This document shows positions 8,053 to 16,626 of a DNA stretch of 64,000 nt, in pieces (within the stretch, counting starts at the first letter, position 1; every line of letters starts with the position of its first letter). A program made the translations under genes and the position numbers. The notes beneath the pieces were generated by a model that saw only the letters and a program-made list of their open reading frames with translations, had not been told where the DNA came from and ran no database searches. Source of the stretch: CAYRYU01 sp964428355 (GTDB taxonomy: Bacteria; Muiribacteriota; Ozemobacteria; Ozemobacterales; Ozemobacteraceae); the NCBI GenBank assembly GCA_964428355.1, contig CAYRYU010000024.1:12964-76963 (forward strand), given 5' to 3'.

Positions 8053-8648
8053 TGAAATCCCGCGGAAGCGTCATGAAGGGGGTGTCTCTCATCGAGATCC
8101 TGGCGGCGGTCGCCATCATGGCATTGTTTCTGATGCCGGTCTTCCACATGTTGGTTTCCTTCTCCACCGCCTCCCGGCAGCAGAAGAGCGAGGGCGTTGC
8201 GGCGAACCTCGCCAAGGAGGAGATGAACTGGTGGATGCTGATCGCCAGCTCATCATATCTCGAATCTTCCGCGGTGAGTTTCCAGAACTGGAACTTCCGC
8301 CGACCGACTGTGGATATCGAGGGGAACCAGTTCGAGCTTGGGATGAAGATCCGAAAGCATCCCGGAATCGATCTGAGGATGGTCTATCCCCGGTTCGAAT
8401 GGCACGATTTCCTCAACGGAGGCGCCGGATACAGCCCCTGCAAGGACGGGATCGAGCAGCGGATACTGGCTTCGGGATCAGATGTGGTGATGAAGATCGA
8501 ACGTCTGGGGGATATCTCCCCCGACAGGGCAATCAGGGTGGGGTTCTACGACCTTCTCCTTCGGGTCCGGTGGAAGATGCCCAACGAAAACGATTTCTCC
8601 CAGACCAATACCCGGTTCATCCTTTCCAGGAGGGCAATCCTGCCATGA
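8052..8648 (+). CDS. Type IV prepilin-like protein (PilV/GspI-like)
   Basis: The protein has 198 residues. A short basic leader is cleaved after Gly10, followed by 'VSLIEILAAVAIMALF' with Glu at mature position 5. The 'EGVAANLAKEEMN' segment after the helix is typical of PilV/GspI-like minor pilins, in which Ala-Lys/Gln-Glu motifs follow the helix. The start is ATG at 8052, touching the previous TGA; GTG at 8049 is also possible. The stop overlaps the next gene (ATGA). It probably forms part of a pilus or pseudopilus tip complex with its neighbours. Confidence 0.85.
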   Translation: MKSRGSVMKGVSLIEILAAVAIMALFLMPVFHMLVSFSTASRQQKSEGVAANLAKEEMNWWMLIASSSYLESSAVSFQNWNFRRPTVDIEGNQFELGMKIRKHPGIDLRMVYPRFEWHDFLNGGAGYSPCKDGIEQRILASGSDVVMKIERLGDISPDRAIRVGFYDLLLRVRWKMPNENDFSQTNTRFILSRRAILP

Positions 8649-9259
8649 TTTCCCGTTGCGAAAAGACCGATGCCCGAGGTGGTAGAAGTCTCTTCCGGAG
8701 AGGAATGGCTCTCCCGCTGGTCGTCCTTTTCGTCTTTTGCACCTTCACCTTCGCCAGCTACATGTTTTTCTTCCGCAAGGAAGTGAAGCAGCAGAACATG
8801 CTCCTCTTCCACGCCATCCAGTCCGAGTTCCTCGCCCAGGCAGGAATCCAACACGCCCTCCTGAAGATCCAGTTTTTCCGTCAGGAAACCCTCGACTCGG
8901 GTGCTGCGGAAAAAGGGTTGTGCCCGTTCCAGGCCATCCGGGCCCAAGACGCAGTTGTCGAGGGAAAGAACCGTTCGGTTGCAGCACTCGATATGTTGCG
9001 GAGCGATTGTTCCAGCACATTTCTTCCCTTCGCTTCATTCAACGAACCCGAGTTCGACTCGCTCCAAAGGCAGTGGAGCTACGAGGTTGCTTCCCTGAGC
9101 GTTCTTGCGGCATACTCGGATGTGGACCCCACAAAGCCTGCGGCCCGGGTTCAGGTGGTAAGGGTGGTGGGGAACGGGACCGCATTCGACCCTGCAGGGA
9201 AGCGCGGATACCGGACCGAAACGATGACCAAGACCTTCCATCTTACCAGATCGAATTGA
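8645..9259 (+). CDS. PilX/GspK-type minor pilin-like protein
   Basis: The protein has 204 residues. After a basic leader, 'RRGMALPLVVLFVFCTFTF' forms the hydrophobic segment without a Glu at position +5, as in PilX/GspK-type proteins, followed by 'FLAQAGIQHALLKIQFF'. That 'AQAGI-HAL' segment corresponds to the 'AEAGI-RAL' pattern of GspK/PilX. The C-terminal domain is not recognised. Its ATG overlaps the stop of the preceding gene. It is the third pilin-like gene of the operon and lies 23 bases before the large secreted protein. Confidence 0.75.
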   Translation: MISRCEKTDARGGRSLFRRGMALPLVVLFVFCTFTFASYMFFFRKEVKQQNMLLFHAIQSEFLAQAGIQHALLKIQFFRQETLDSGAAEKGLCPFQAIRAQDAVVEGKNRSVAALDMLRSDCSSTFLPFASFNEPEFDSLQRQWSYEVASLSVLAAYSDVDPTKPAARVQVVRVVGNGTAFDPAGKRGYRTETMTKTFHLTRSN

Positions 9260-9282
9260 AATTTTTCTCCTAGGAGGACTCC

Positions 9283-11970
9283 ATGACCAGGAAGTCTCCG
9301 GTTTTTGTGCTATGTTTTCTTGCGGCTGCGATCGCCCTTTCCGTCCTCGTGGCGAGCGCGTGTGACCTTCCAGCCGAGCCAACCGCGGGCGCGGTCCCGG
9401 AGAGGAACGAGCAATACCAGGCCCTCGGGGTCACCTGCATCAATGAAACGCGGACCTCCGACCCGTTCCCGGTGTTCCTGCTCCCTGAAGGCGGTACCTT
9501 GAAGATCGACTGCCTCTGGGACCCCTACGACCACGGGGAAGGAGGGGAGCACAGTTCGAGCAAATATCAGGGTGTCGTAAATGCCGGGGTGCAAACCCTT
9601 CCGAAGTTCGGGGCTCCCTCCGGATACGGATTTTTCCCGGTCGAAGACATGGCCAACTACTTCAATGTCTCCGGCAACCGGAATGACCAACAGGAGGCCG
9701 TCGCCCGGGCGGTCGGAGGGTTCCCCTCCAACTCCTTCCTGAAATGCGAGGACAAACCACACCTCTTCCTGAACCAGACCTTCGTCAGGTCTGCGGAAAG
9801 GCAGTCGGACAAAACCGTCGCCCTTGTCATCCTCCCGGACGATCACACCGCGGGCCGGGACGGGGAAGCCATCCTTTTCCCATACAAGGGTTTTCCCAAG
9901 ACCCAGATGGACGTGGAACCTCCGCTTGACAGCATTCTTCCCAACCCGGTTTCACCGGCTCCCGACAAGACCGTCATCGTGACGTCCGGGAAAAAATACA
10001 AGCATACGGCTTCCATCGTTCCGGGGTCGATCGGTTTGTACATGGGAGACCTTGCCATCGGAATCGACGACGTGGATCCGAGGGAATACCGTGCTTACCT
10101 GCATTCCACGACCCCCAAGGTGGTGATCAACGGAATCCCGGAGTATCCATCCATCGACGGTCCGCACTACAATGCCGAGTTTCCCACGCCGACCGCTGGG
10201 TCGACCAAGGTCAAGACCAAGGTCGACTGTCCCGGGGTGGGGTTCTATGTCCACAATGCCTATTGGGCATGGGAGGAGAAAGTCCAGACCTGGGTCGCTT
10301 CGACCACGACAAGCGGTGAGGAATGGTTCACACCCCCCGGAATCGTCCGGAACACCGCACCCGAAGTGACCACACGCAGGTGCAGCGTGGGTCTTTCAAT
10401 AACCTGTTACAAGCCCGGTGGCGGTCCAGGAAGTATCGATTACACGGTTTTGGACGCCCGGCCGCCCATTACCGCGAAGTTTCAGATGGGTGGATCACCC
10501 TTCGTCTGCGGTGATCCGATGCCGGATACCGACTTCACGTTCACTTTCGTGGATACCCACCCCTTCGGAAACGTTGCATGCTCGCTAGGAAACGTAGGAG
10601 GAACCCCGGTCTACGTCCAGGATCCCAAGAAGGTCACCGACGACCTGGCGATCTTCTATTCCTATCCCGAGAGCAACGAGGACCTCAAGACGCCGCGCAT
10701 TCCGCTTAAAGCCCTTGCCCAGAACGAACCTCTCGGAATGCTCGCCTTCGCGGAGCCGGACGGGCGCACGACCTCGGAGTTCATCGGAAGCTACTACACT
10801 CCGAAATGGGTCTGGAAGAAAGCCCAGATTCTTTCGGCTTCGGCTGAGACGGCCACCTTCGACGTGGACGACCGTCCCGGCTATCTCGGAGGAATGACCT
10901 GGACGGTCAAGGGAAGGATGAGGATGGACGTTCCAGCTCCGAAACACCTTTCCAACCAGGAGTCCGATGCCGATCTGAGCCGCCAGATCTACAGGGCCCA
11001 TGGGGTTGAATACCCTGCGGCGGGAATCGCCCAGCCTTCCGATCTGAAGAAAATGCTGAAAGTGTTTGCGATCGTTTCGGACTCGGTCGGGCACAAGTCC
11101 ACCTACTACGATGTCCTTTCCCATTACGCCGATACCAACGTTGACACCCCGACCGCTCGAGGAACCGAGGAGTATGTGGCCGAACCCCAGGGTACGATGG
11201 TCACCACAACCTACAATCAGAACCCCAACATCGAGGACGCCATCCTGGCGGCCACCGGTCAAGCCCCCAAGGCGAATCTCTATCCCTGGCAGAAGTACCA
11301 GTCATTCTCCGTCCGTGATGGAACCGGGACTCCCGGAACCCCGGGGATTCCCACACCAGGCACTGGAGGCTTGTCCTCGAAGCCCGAGATCCAGGTCATC
11401 ATTTTCGATACCCGCAACAACCGATGCCATCTTCTTGGTGACAGGAGTCCCGCGCGGGATTACCGGTTCGTCGATTACGCTCCGGAGCGCTGGACCGATC
11501 TGTTCAAGATGTTCTTCAACGATCCCGCCGGCGGCGCGGATCTCATGGGGGTTTCGCCCAAACCCTCATTCGTCGCGCAGAGCAACTCCAGGTTCCTTTT
11601 CTACATCCGGGCCTGGGACAACATCAACACCTTCAACCGACCTCACCAGGGAATCAAGACCGTGAAATGCACGATCGACGATTTTTCGGGGAAGCCTGGT
11701 GATATCGACGCCGCAGTGAAGCTTTTCGACGGGGTTCACGCCTACGATTATTCCGAAGCCATGACGAATCCCCTCGTCTGGCAGTTCCGGGAGCCCAACT
11801 GCGATGACCGGGGAAATGGCATTGCCGGAAAGAACTGCATCGTGAAGGTCACCGCCACGGATTTCTCGGGGAACAGTTCCGATCTCCAGATCGATTTCCA
11901 CCTCATCCCAGACGGGGTGGTCGAAAACACCATCCGAACCCTCGAGGAAAGGCACATTCGCTCGAACTGA
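9283..11970 (+). CDS. Large secreted or lipid-anchored protein in the PilY1 position of a minor-pilin operon
   Basis: The protein has 895 residues and no recognised domain. The N-terminus is a signal sequence ending 'VLVASACDLP', so lipid attachment at Cys27 is possible though the lipobox is poor. The chain is beta-rich with many Cys and Pro, has a collagen-like linker ('GTGTPGTPGIPTPGTGG') near residue 690, and ends with an Ig-like segment and 'IRTLEERHIRSN', shared with the truncated protein at the window start. A GGAGG site precedes the ATG. In other bacteria the gene directly after PilV/W/X is often the tip adhesin PilY1. This protein occupies that place without visible PilY1 homology, so a tip adhesin role is only an inference. 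Confidence 0.8.
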   Translation: MTRKSPVFVLCFLAAAIALSVLVASACDLPAEPTAGAVPERNEQYQALGVTCINETRTSDPFPVFLLPEGGTLKIDCLWDPYDHGEGGEHSSSKYQGVVNAGVQTLPKFGAPSGYGFFPVEDMANYFNVSGNRNDQQEAVARAVGGFPSNSFLKCEDKPHLFLNQTFVRSAERQSDKTVALVILPDDHTAGRDGEAILFPYKGFPKTQMDVEPPLDSILPNPVSPAPDKTVIVTSGKKYKHTASIVPGSIGLYMGDLAIGIDDVDPREYRAYLHSTTPKVVINGIPEYPSIDGPHYNAEFPTPTAGSTKVKTKVDCPGVGFYVHNAYWAWEEKVQTWVASTTTSGEEWFTPPGIVRNTAPEVTTRRCSVGLSITCYKPGGGPGSIDYTVLDARPPITAKFQMGGSPFVCGDPMPDTDFTFTFVDTHPFGNVACSLGNVGGTPVYVQDPKKVTDDLAIFYSYPESNEDLKTPRIPLKALAQNEPLGMLAFAEPDGRTTSEFIGSYYTPKWVWKKAQILSASAETATFDVDDRPGYLGGMTWTVKGRMRMDVPAPKHLSNQESDADLSRQIYRAHGVEYPAAGIAQPSDLKKMLKVFAIVSDSVGHKSTYYDVLSHYADTNVDTPTARGTEEYVAEPQGTMVTTTYNQNPNIEDAILAATGQAPKANLYPWQKYQSFSVRDGTGTPGTPGIPTPGTGGLSSKPEIQVIIFDTRNNRCHLLGDRSPARDYRFVDYAPERWTDLFKMFFNDPAGGADLMGVSPKPSFVAQSNSRFLFYIRAWDNINTFNRPHQGIKTVKCTIDDFSGKPGDIDAAVKLFDGVHAYDYSEAMTNPLVWQFREPNCDDRGNGIAGKNCIVKVTATDFSGNSSDLQIDFHLIPDGVVENTIRTLEERHIRSN

Positions 11971-11987
11971 AACGGAGGGCTTGAGCG

Positions 11988-13412
11988 ATGAAGAGGACGA
12001 TCTTTCTGCTCGGAATCCTTGCTGCCGCCGGGGTCCTCTCGGCCCCGGTGGCCGCACAAGACCTTTCCGGCCAACTTTTCTCGGAGGGAATGAAGCTCTA
12101 CTCCGCCCAAGACTACGGGGGGGCGGTTTTCTACCTCGAGCAGCTCTGCCAGATGAACCCTCAGAACCAGCAGGCGCGGTATTATCTGTTTTACAGCCTG
12201 GTGGCGATGAAGAGGCATCCGGAGGCGATGAAGCACGTCGATCAGCTCATTTCCCGTGATCCAGGAAACCGGCAGTATCAGGATATGAAGTCCCAGCTGA
12301 GGGCAGCCATGGGAGTGTCCTCCCAGGCTCCCGCCGGTGGAACCGTCGAGGGCCTGCTGAAAAAGTTCCTTGAAGGTGGCTTCAAGGAACAGTCCGAAAT
12401 CCGGGCAACCCTGGCGGAAAAGGGGGTGCCGGTTATCGAGCCGGCGATGGCTCTTCTCCGAAGTTCCCCGGTCGATTCCGAGAGACGGAGGAAAATCGAG
12501 GGGCTTCTGGCTGGTCTGAAGGGGATCCAAGCGACGCAAGCCCTCCTGAGGTATCTGAACGATTCGGAGGGGAGTGTCCGGATTTCCATCGCGCGGGTCC
12601 TCGGAAACCGAAAGGACCCAGCTGCCCTGAATCCCCTCCAGGAAGCCCTCCCGCGCCAGGATCCGGCGGGGAAGCAATCCTTCGCCGATGCGATCGCGTT
12701 GATCAGCAAGCCAAGGGAGGATGTGCAGGCCACCCTTTCCATCCCCGACAAGATGCAGGACAGGATGTCCCATGTGGTGCCTTCCGCCTCCGTTGACGCC
12801 GCTTCCACCGCAAGCACGGTTGCCAGGCAGGAAACCAGGAGCGGCCCCGGAGGGGCCAAGAGCCCCTCAGAAGTCATTGGAAACGCCAGGCCCCAGGCAG
12901 CGGCAGCCAAAATCCCCGTGAACCTCGAGGAACAGAAACTTCTCCAAACCATGAAAGGGGATGACGTGCGGCAAAAGAGATTCGCCGCCTACCGGATCGG
13001 GCATATGCATTATTCCTCTCCCGATGCGATCGGGCATCTGATCCGCTCCCTTTCCTCGGAAGACGACATTCTCCATGTCACCGCCCTCGAAAGCCTTGGA
13101 AAACTGGGCCGGGATGCAGCTCCCGCCATTCCCCAGATCATTTCCGCCATGGACAAGGATTCGGTTCTTTCGATGTTCAGTGGTTTGAAATCCCTTGGTG
13201 CGATCCGCTCCAACCCCGAACTTGTCTTCCCGGTCCTGGGAAAGCACCTCGGACATTCCAGCGAAAATGTGTCGAACGCTGCGATGCGGGCTTTCGTGGA
13301 ATTCGGGGAAGAGGGTGTTCCCTTTCTTGGCGAGTTGGAGAAGAGCGACTCAGAACGGGTGCGAACTATGGCGGAAAAAGCATTGGCAGAAATCCGTTCC
13401 CGCTCTCACTGA
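11988..13412 (+). CDS. Secreted TPR and HEAT-repeat protein
   Basis: The protein has 474 residues. A signal peptide (about 1-23, 'VLSAPVAAQ') is followed by two to three TPR-like units (about 28-110, 'YSAQDYGGAVFYLEQLC'). Two blocks of HEAT-type helical repeats follow, at about 118-225 and 310-470 (for example 'ALLRYLNDSEGSVRISIARV', 'TALESLGKLGRDAAPAIP'). A low-complexity linker lies at about 250-305. Such all-helical superhelices act as protein-binding scaffolds; here the location is periplasmic. It is the last gene of the phosphatase/pilin operon, 17 bases after the large secreted protein, so it may help assemble that system. Confidence 0.82.
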   Translation: MKRTIFLLGILAAAGVLSAPVAAQDLSGQLFSEGMKLYSAQDYGGAVFYLEQLCQMNPQNQQARYYLFYSLVAMKRHPEAMKHVDQLISRDPGNRQYQDMKSQLRAAMGVSSQAPAGGTVEGLLKKFLEGGFKEQSEIRATLAEKGVPVIEPAMALLRSSPVDSERRRKIEGLLAGLKGIQATQALLRYLNDSEGSVRISIARVLGNRKDPAALNPLQEALPRQDPAGKQSFADAIALISKPREDVQATLSIPDKMQDRMSHVVPSASVDAASTASTVARQETRSGPGGAKSPSEVIGNARPQAAAAKIPVNLEEQKLLQTMKGDDVRQKRFAAYRIGHMHYSSPDAIGHLIRSLSSEDDILHVTALESLGKLGRDAAPAIPQIISAMDKDSVLSMFSGLKSLGAIRSNPELVFPVLGKHLGHSSENVSNAAMRAFVEFGEEGVPFLGELEKSDSERVRTMAEKALAEIRSRSH

Positions 13413-13441
13413 AGGGGTTTCCGGGCCGACGCGGGGGAATC

Positions 13442-13457
13442 TGGCATACCCTTTGCC
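13442..13457 (+). promoter_or_regulatory. Sigma-54-like -24/-12 element in a convergent intergenic region
   Basis: CTGGCATACCCTTTGCCC contains GG (13443-13444), ten bases, GC (13455-13456). The half-sites match those found before the two Flp pilin genes. No gene follows on this strand; a transcript would run antisense into the end of the phosphatase gene at 13480. It may be a chance match. Confidence 0.25.
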
Positions 13458-13479
13458 CATGTCAGAGCGGTTTCCTCTT

Positions 13480-16400
13480 TCACGGTTGTTTCCATTTCTG
13501 TCTTCCCAACGGAGAATCTGCCTCGGGATCTGGCGACTGGCCTGGGGAGAGTGAAAGGACTGCCGCGGTTACGTCATCTTTCCATGGGGTCTCGCCGGTA
13601 TGGAGGATGAGCCCCCTGATCATCCCATCGATCACGGCTTCCGGCTGTGGTTTCCAGAGCCCCGAAGCGATTTCCGTCAGGCGAGGAAATCCGAGCGGTT
13701 TTCCTCCCCCATCAACCGCTTCGGGGATTCCATCGGTATAGAGGAGCAGGTGGGAAGCCGGTTCCATGTGAAGGGGAAAATCCCGGTAACGCGCTTTCCT
13801 GAGAATCCCGAGTGGAACGTTGATTCCGTTTTCAAGCATGTTGGCAGGCTTTCCTCGCTCGAGGATGTACGGGAAGCAATGACCCGCGTTGGAAAAAAGG
13901 AGTGAACCGTTCGGGTTGGCGACACCGACGAGGCAGGTCATCATTTTGGTACGCTTCACGGAAGAGAAAAAAAGTTCGTTGATGACCGCCAGGATTGCGC
14001 TGGGAGAGATTCCGGCCTTTCCGGTAAGGTTTCCGAAAACGGCTTTCGCCATGGCCACCACGAGCGCGGCGGAAACCCCATGGCCGGAGACATCGGCGAT
14101 GATGAAGGCAAGCTCTCCTCCGGGGAGCTTTTTGACGTCGAAGTAATCGCCCCCGACCTCGCGCGTCATCCGCGTATAGCCTCGGAAAGTCCATGGTGGC
14201 GATGAATGGGGGCCCTGGGGGAGGAGTCTCGATTGCACGAGCCGCGCAACCTCGAGTTCCTCCATACCTGCAAGGGTGCGGTTGAACTCCTCCCCGATTT
14301 CCTGGAACTCGTCGCGAGTCCGGATATGGACCCTGTGGTCGAGTCGCCTTTCCTCCATCGCTGAAACCGCGCCCATCAAGTCCCGGATAGGAGTGAGAAT
14401 GCTTCGCCAGAGTCTCAGGAAAAGTGCGGCCAGGGCAAGCCCGAAGGCTGTCGCGAGGAGGGTGAAGCGGCGTCTCATCGCTTCGATCCTGGGGCTGACA
14501 GAGGAAAATGGAAGGGTCGCGACCAGGTAATAGTTCGGGATCTGTCGACAGGCCAGGGCCGCCAGGAGGGTCTCCCTTCCCCCGATTCGGGTCTTCTCCG
14601 AGTGAAGGACCCTTGGTGGAATGAGTTTCTTGAGGAATGGCTCGAAGACCCGGTGGGCGAAGGGTTCGGGATGGTTCAGGGAGTTGCGGGAAAAGGTGAT
14701 CCCAAGGACTTTTGGGCGGGCGGCTTTTTCCGGGGGAAGGACCCTCCTGAGAAATTGCAGGGCCAGCGTAGACCCCTGGTGAAGGAAGGTCAGGGCGAAC
14801 TGGGCCTTTCCATCTCGCCCTTTGAGAATCTGCGGAAACATATACAGTGTCATGTCCAGGTTTCCCGTGAAAACGAACTGGCCGATCATCTGAAGGCTCT
14901 GGTGGACGAGGGTCCACCCCTCGGACTCGAGGAGGCCGCCCAGGACGATGTCGGCACGCTGGTTCCGATCGGTGGAAGGTGCCTTGAGTGCATTGAAAAG
15001 AACCATGGTACTTCGTGCCCAGTTGATCGTGAAGTCCAGAAAGGCGTTTTTGAAGAAGCGGAATGAGACCAGACCTTCGGGCTTGATTCCCTTTCCCCGG
15101 CCGAAGAAGAGCTTCCTGTTGCCCCGATGGTCTATCATCCCTTGCCGGTCGAACACGCTGTGGAGGAGGTTCCAGCGTTGGGGTGGTGGAATCACCGCCA
15201 ACTTTCTGATGTTAATGAAGACGTCCGAATGATCACGGCACAGGATCCCGCTCGACGCGATGAGCATCAGCGTGTCCAACTCCTCGTCGAGTTCCCACTT
15301 CTCGGTCTCCTTGACGAGACGTCCGAGAACGGATTCCGGGGCAATGTTCACGCCCTCACCCGGTCCATCACGGAAAACCTTGACCATGGGGACGGCCTGG
15401 GCTTCGGAAAGGGCTTCGTCCATTCGTCTGCACCAGTCCCCGTACTTCGCCTCCTTTTCCCGGATGATCATCGGGAACCGCTGGTCGATGGAGGTGAGAC
15501 GTTCTTCGAGCTTCCAGAGCGACTCCTCGACTATCGCCCGGGAGCGACTCTCGAGGAATTGGCGGCCGTAAACCAAGGCAAGGGCCAGTATCAGGATACC
15601 GGGCAGGCCGATGAAGCCTGTCAGAAGAACCCTGACCGAAACAGAACCTGCCTGGTGGCCTTTTTGCCAGAGAAGAAAAGTCATCAATCCGATGGAGAAC
15701 ACCACGAAGCCGATCGTGATCGGGAAAGAAGTTTTGGATGGGGCTGGAACGTATCCGAAAAGGGTTATCTGTTCCAGGCATGGAACGAAAACGATCCAGC
15801 CCGGTCCAAACGGAAAGACATCCCTCTCGGAGTGTTCGAGCCGGTGCGCCATTTCCCTCAAAGCTTCCGGATCGATTCCTGGCGGAATCATTCCCCTTCC
15901 AGGGTAGACCGTGTCGATGAAACCCGCTTCCAGTCCAGGAGGGAGCATGAGTTGGAGCGCGTTCCGGGCCAGGAAGGCTTCTTCGAAAAGGCTTTGGTTG
16001 ATCTTGAGGAGGACCCCTGAGGCCATGCCTGGAAGAAGGTTCGGGGCGAACTTCCATCCTGCCAGGACCCGTTTGTCCCTTTGGAAGAGGCTGTGAATCT
16101 TCCCGGGCCGGGAAATGAGTTCTTTCCAGTCGAATCCCTGGAAAATCGGTTGGGCGAGGGCGTTCACATCGTGGGGAACCCTGAAAGCGGCCTTCCAGGG
16201 TTTGCGGATCCAGGAAAAAACGGTTTCGAGGCGGGCACCCATGTCCTTATCCTTTTCGGGATCCGTGGAGAGAAGCTTCCCATCGGCATTGAAAAACCAT
16301 ACCTGGACAAGATTTCCTGGAAAGGGGGCGGTCAGCTCGCGGAGTCCGTCGCGGAAAGCCGGTTGCCCGACGGGGTGCATTTTGGCGATTTCCCAGACCC

Positions 16401-16626
16401 GCTTCAGCATCTCGCCGAAAAGATCTTCCGGGCGCGCTGAATCGCTTACCCTTCGGAGCAGGGACCTTGCCAGATCGACTTCTTCGGGGACCAGGGTTCC
16501 TTGCGGAGAACCGGTTTCCCTGGTCGGGATTTCCTCAACGGGAAATCCTGCAAAGCAGAGAAGAGTGCAATGGAAAATGAAAAAGATCCCCAGCAAACCG
16601 GGCCCCAGTTTTCCTCGCCGTTTCAT
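13480..16626 (-). CDS. Large membrane SpoIIE-type PP2C phosphatase with two sensor regions
   Basis: The protein has 1048 residues. TM helices are near 12-28, 300-320, 330-350 and 735-755, so there are two extracytoplasmic regions (about 30-300 and 350-735). HAMP ('TPIRDLMGAVSAMEERRLD') and a short linker precede a PP2C/SpoIIE domain (about 795-1035): 'GGDYFDV' from residue 825, 'IIADVSGHGVSAALV', 'LYTDGIPEAVD' and 'WKDDVTAAVL' provide the metal-binding aspartates. Such enzymes dephosphorylate anti-anti-sigma factors or similar Ser/Thr-phosphorylated proteins; none is encoded nearby. Its ATG overlaps the TGA of the paralogous upstream gene (ATGA), so both are made together. Confidence 0.9.
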   Translation of the reverse strand: MKRRGKLGPGLLGIFFIFHCTLLCFAGFPVEEIPTRETGSPQGTLVPEEVDLARSLLRRVSDSARPEDLFGEMLKRVWEIAKMHPVGQPAFRDGLRELTAPFPGNLVQVWFFNADGKLLSTDPEKDKDMGARLETVFSWIRKPWKAAFRVPHDVNALAQPIFQGFDWKELISRPGKIHSLFQRDKRVLAGWKFAPNLLPGMASGVLLKINQSLFEEAFLARNALQLMLPPGLEAGFIDTVYPGRGMIPPGIDPEALREMAHRLEHSERDVFPFGPGWIVFVPCLEQITLFGYVPAPSKTSFPITIGFVVFSIGLMTFLLWQKGHQAGSVSVRVLLTGFIGLPGILILALALVYGRQFLESRSRAIVEESLWKLEERLTSIDQRFPMIIREKEAKYGDWCRRMDEALSEAQAVPMVKVFRDGPGEGVNIAPESVLGRLVKETEKWELDEELDTLMLIASSGILCRDHSDVFINIRKLAVIPPPQRWNLLHSVFDRQGMIDHRGNRKLFFGRGKGIKPEGLVSFRFFKNAFLDFTINWARSTMVLFNALKAPSTDRNQRADIVLGGLLESEGWTLVHQSLQMIGQFVFTGNLDMTLYMFPQILKGRDGKAQFALTFLHQGSTLALQFLRRVLPPEKAARPKVLGITFSRNSLNHPEPFAHRVFEPFLKKLIPPRVLHSEKTRIGGRETLLAALACRQIPNYYLVATLPFSSVSPRIEAMRRRFTLLATAFGLALAALFLRLWRSILTPIRDLMGAVSAMEERRLDHRVHIRTRDEFQEIGEEFNRTLAGMEELEVARLVQSRLLPQGPHSSPPWTFRGYTRMTREVGGDYFDVKKLPGGELAFIIADVSGHGVSAALVVAMAKAVFGNLTGKAGISPSAILAVINELFFSSVKRTKMMTCLVGVANPNGSLLFSNAGHCFPYILERGKPANMLENGINVPLGILRKARYRDFPLHMEPASHLLLYTDGIPEAVDGGGKPLGFPRLTEIASGLWKPQPEAVIDGMIRGLILHTGETPWKDDVTAAVLSLSPGQSPDPEADSPLGRQKWKQP

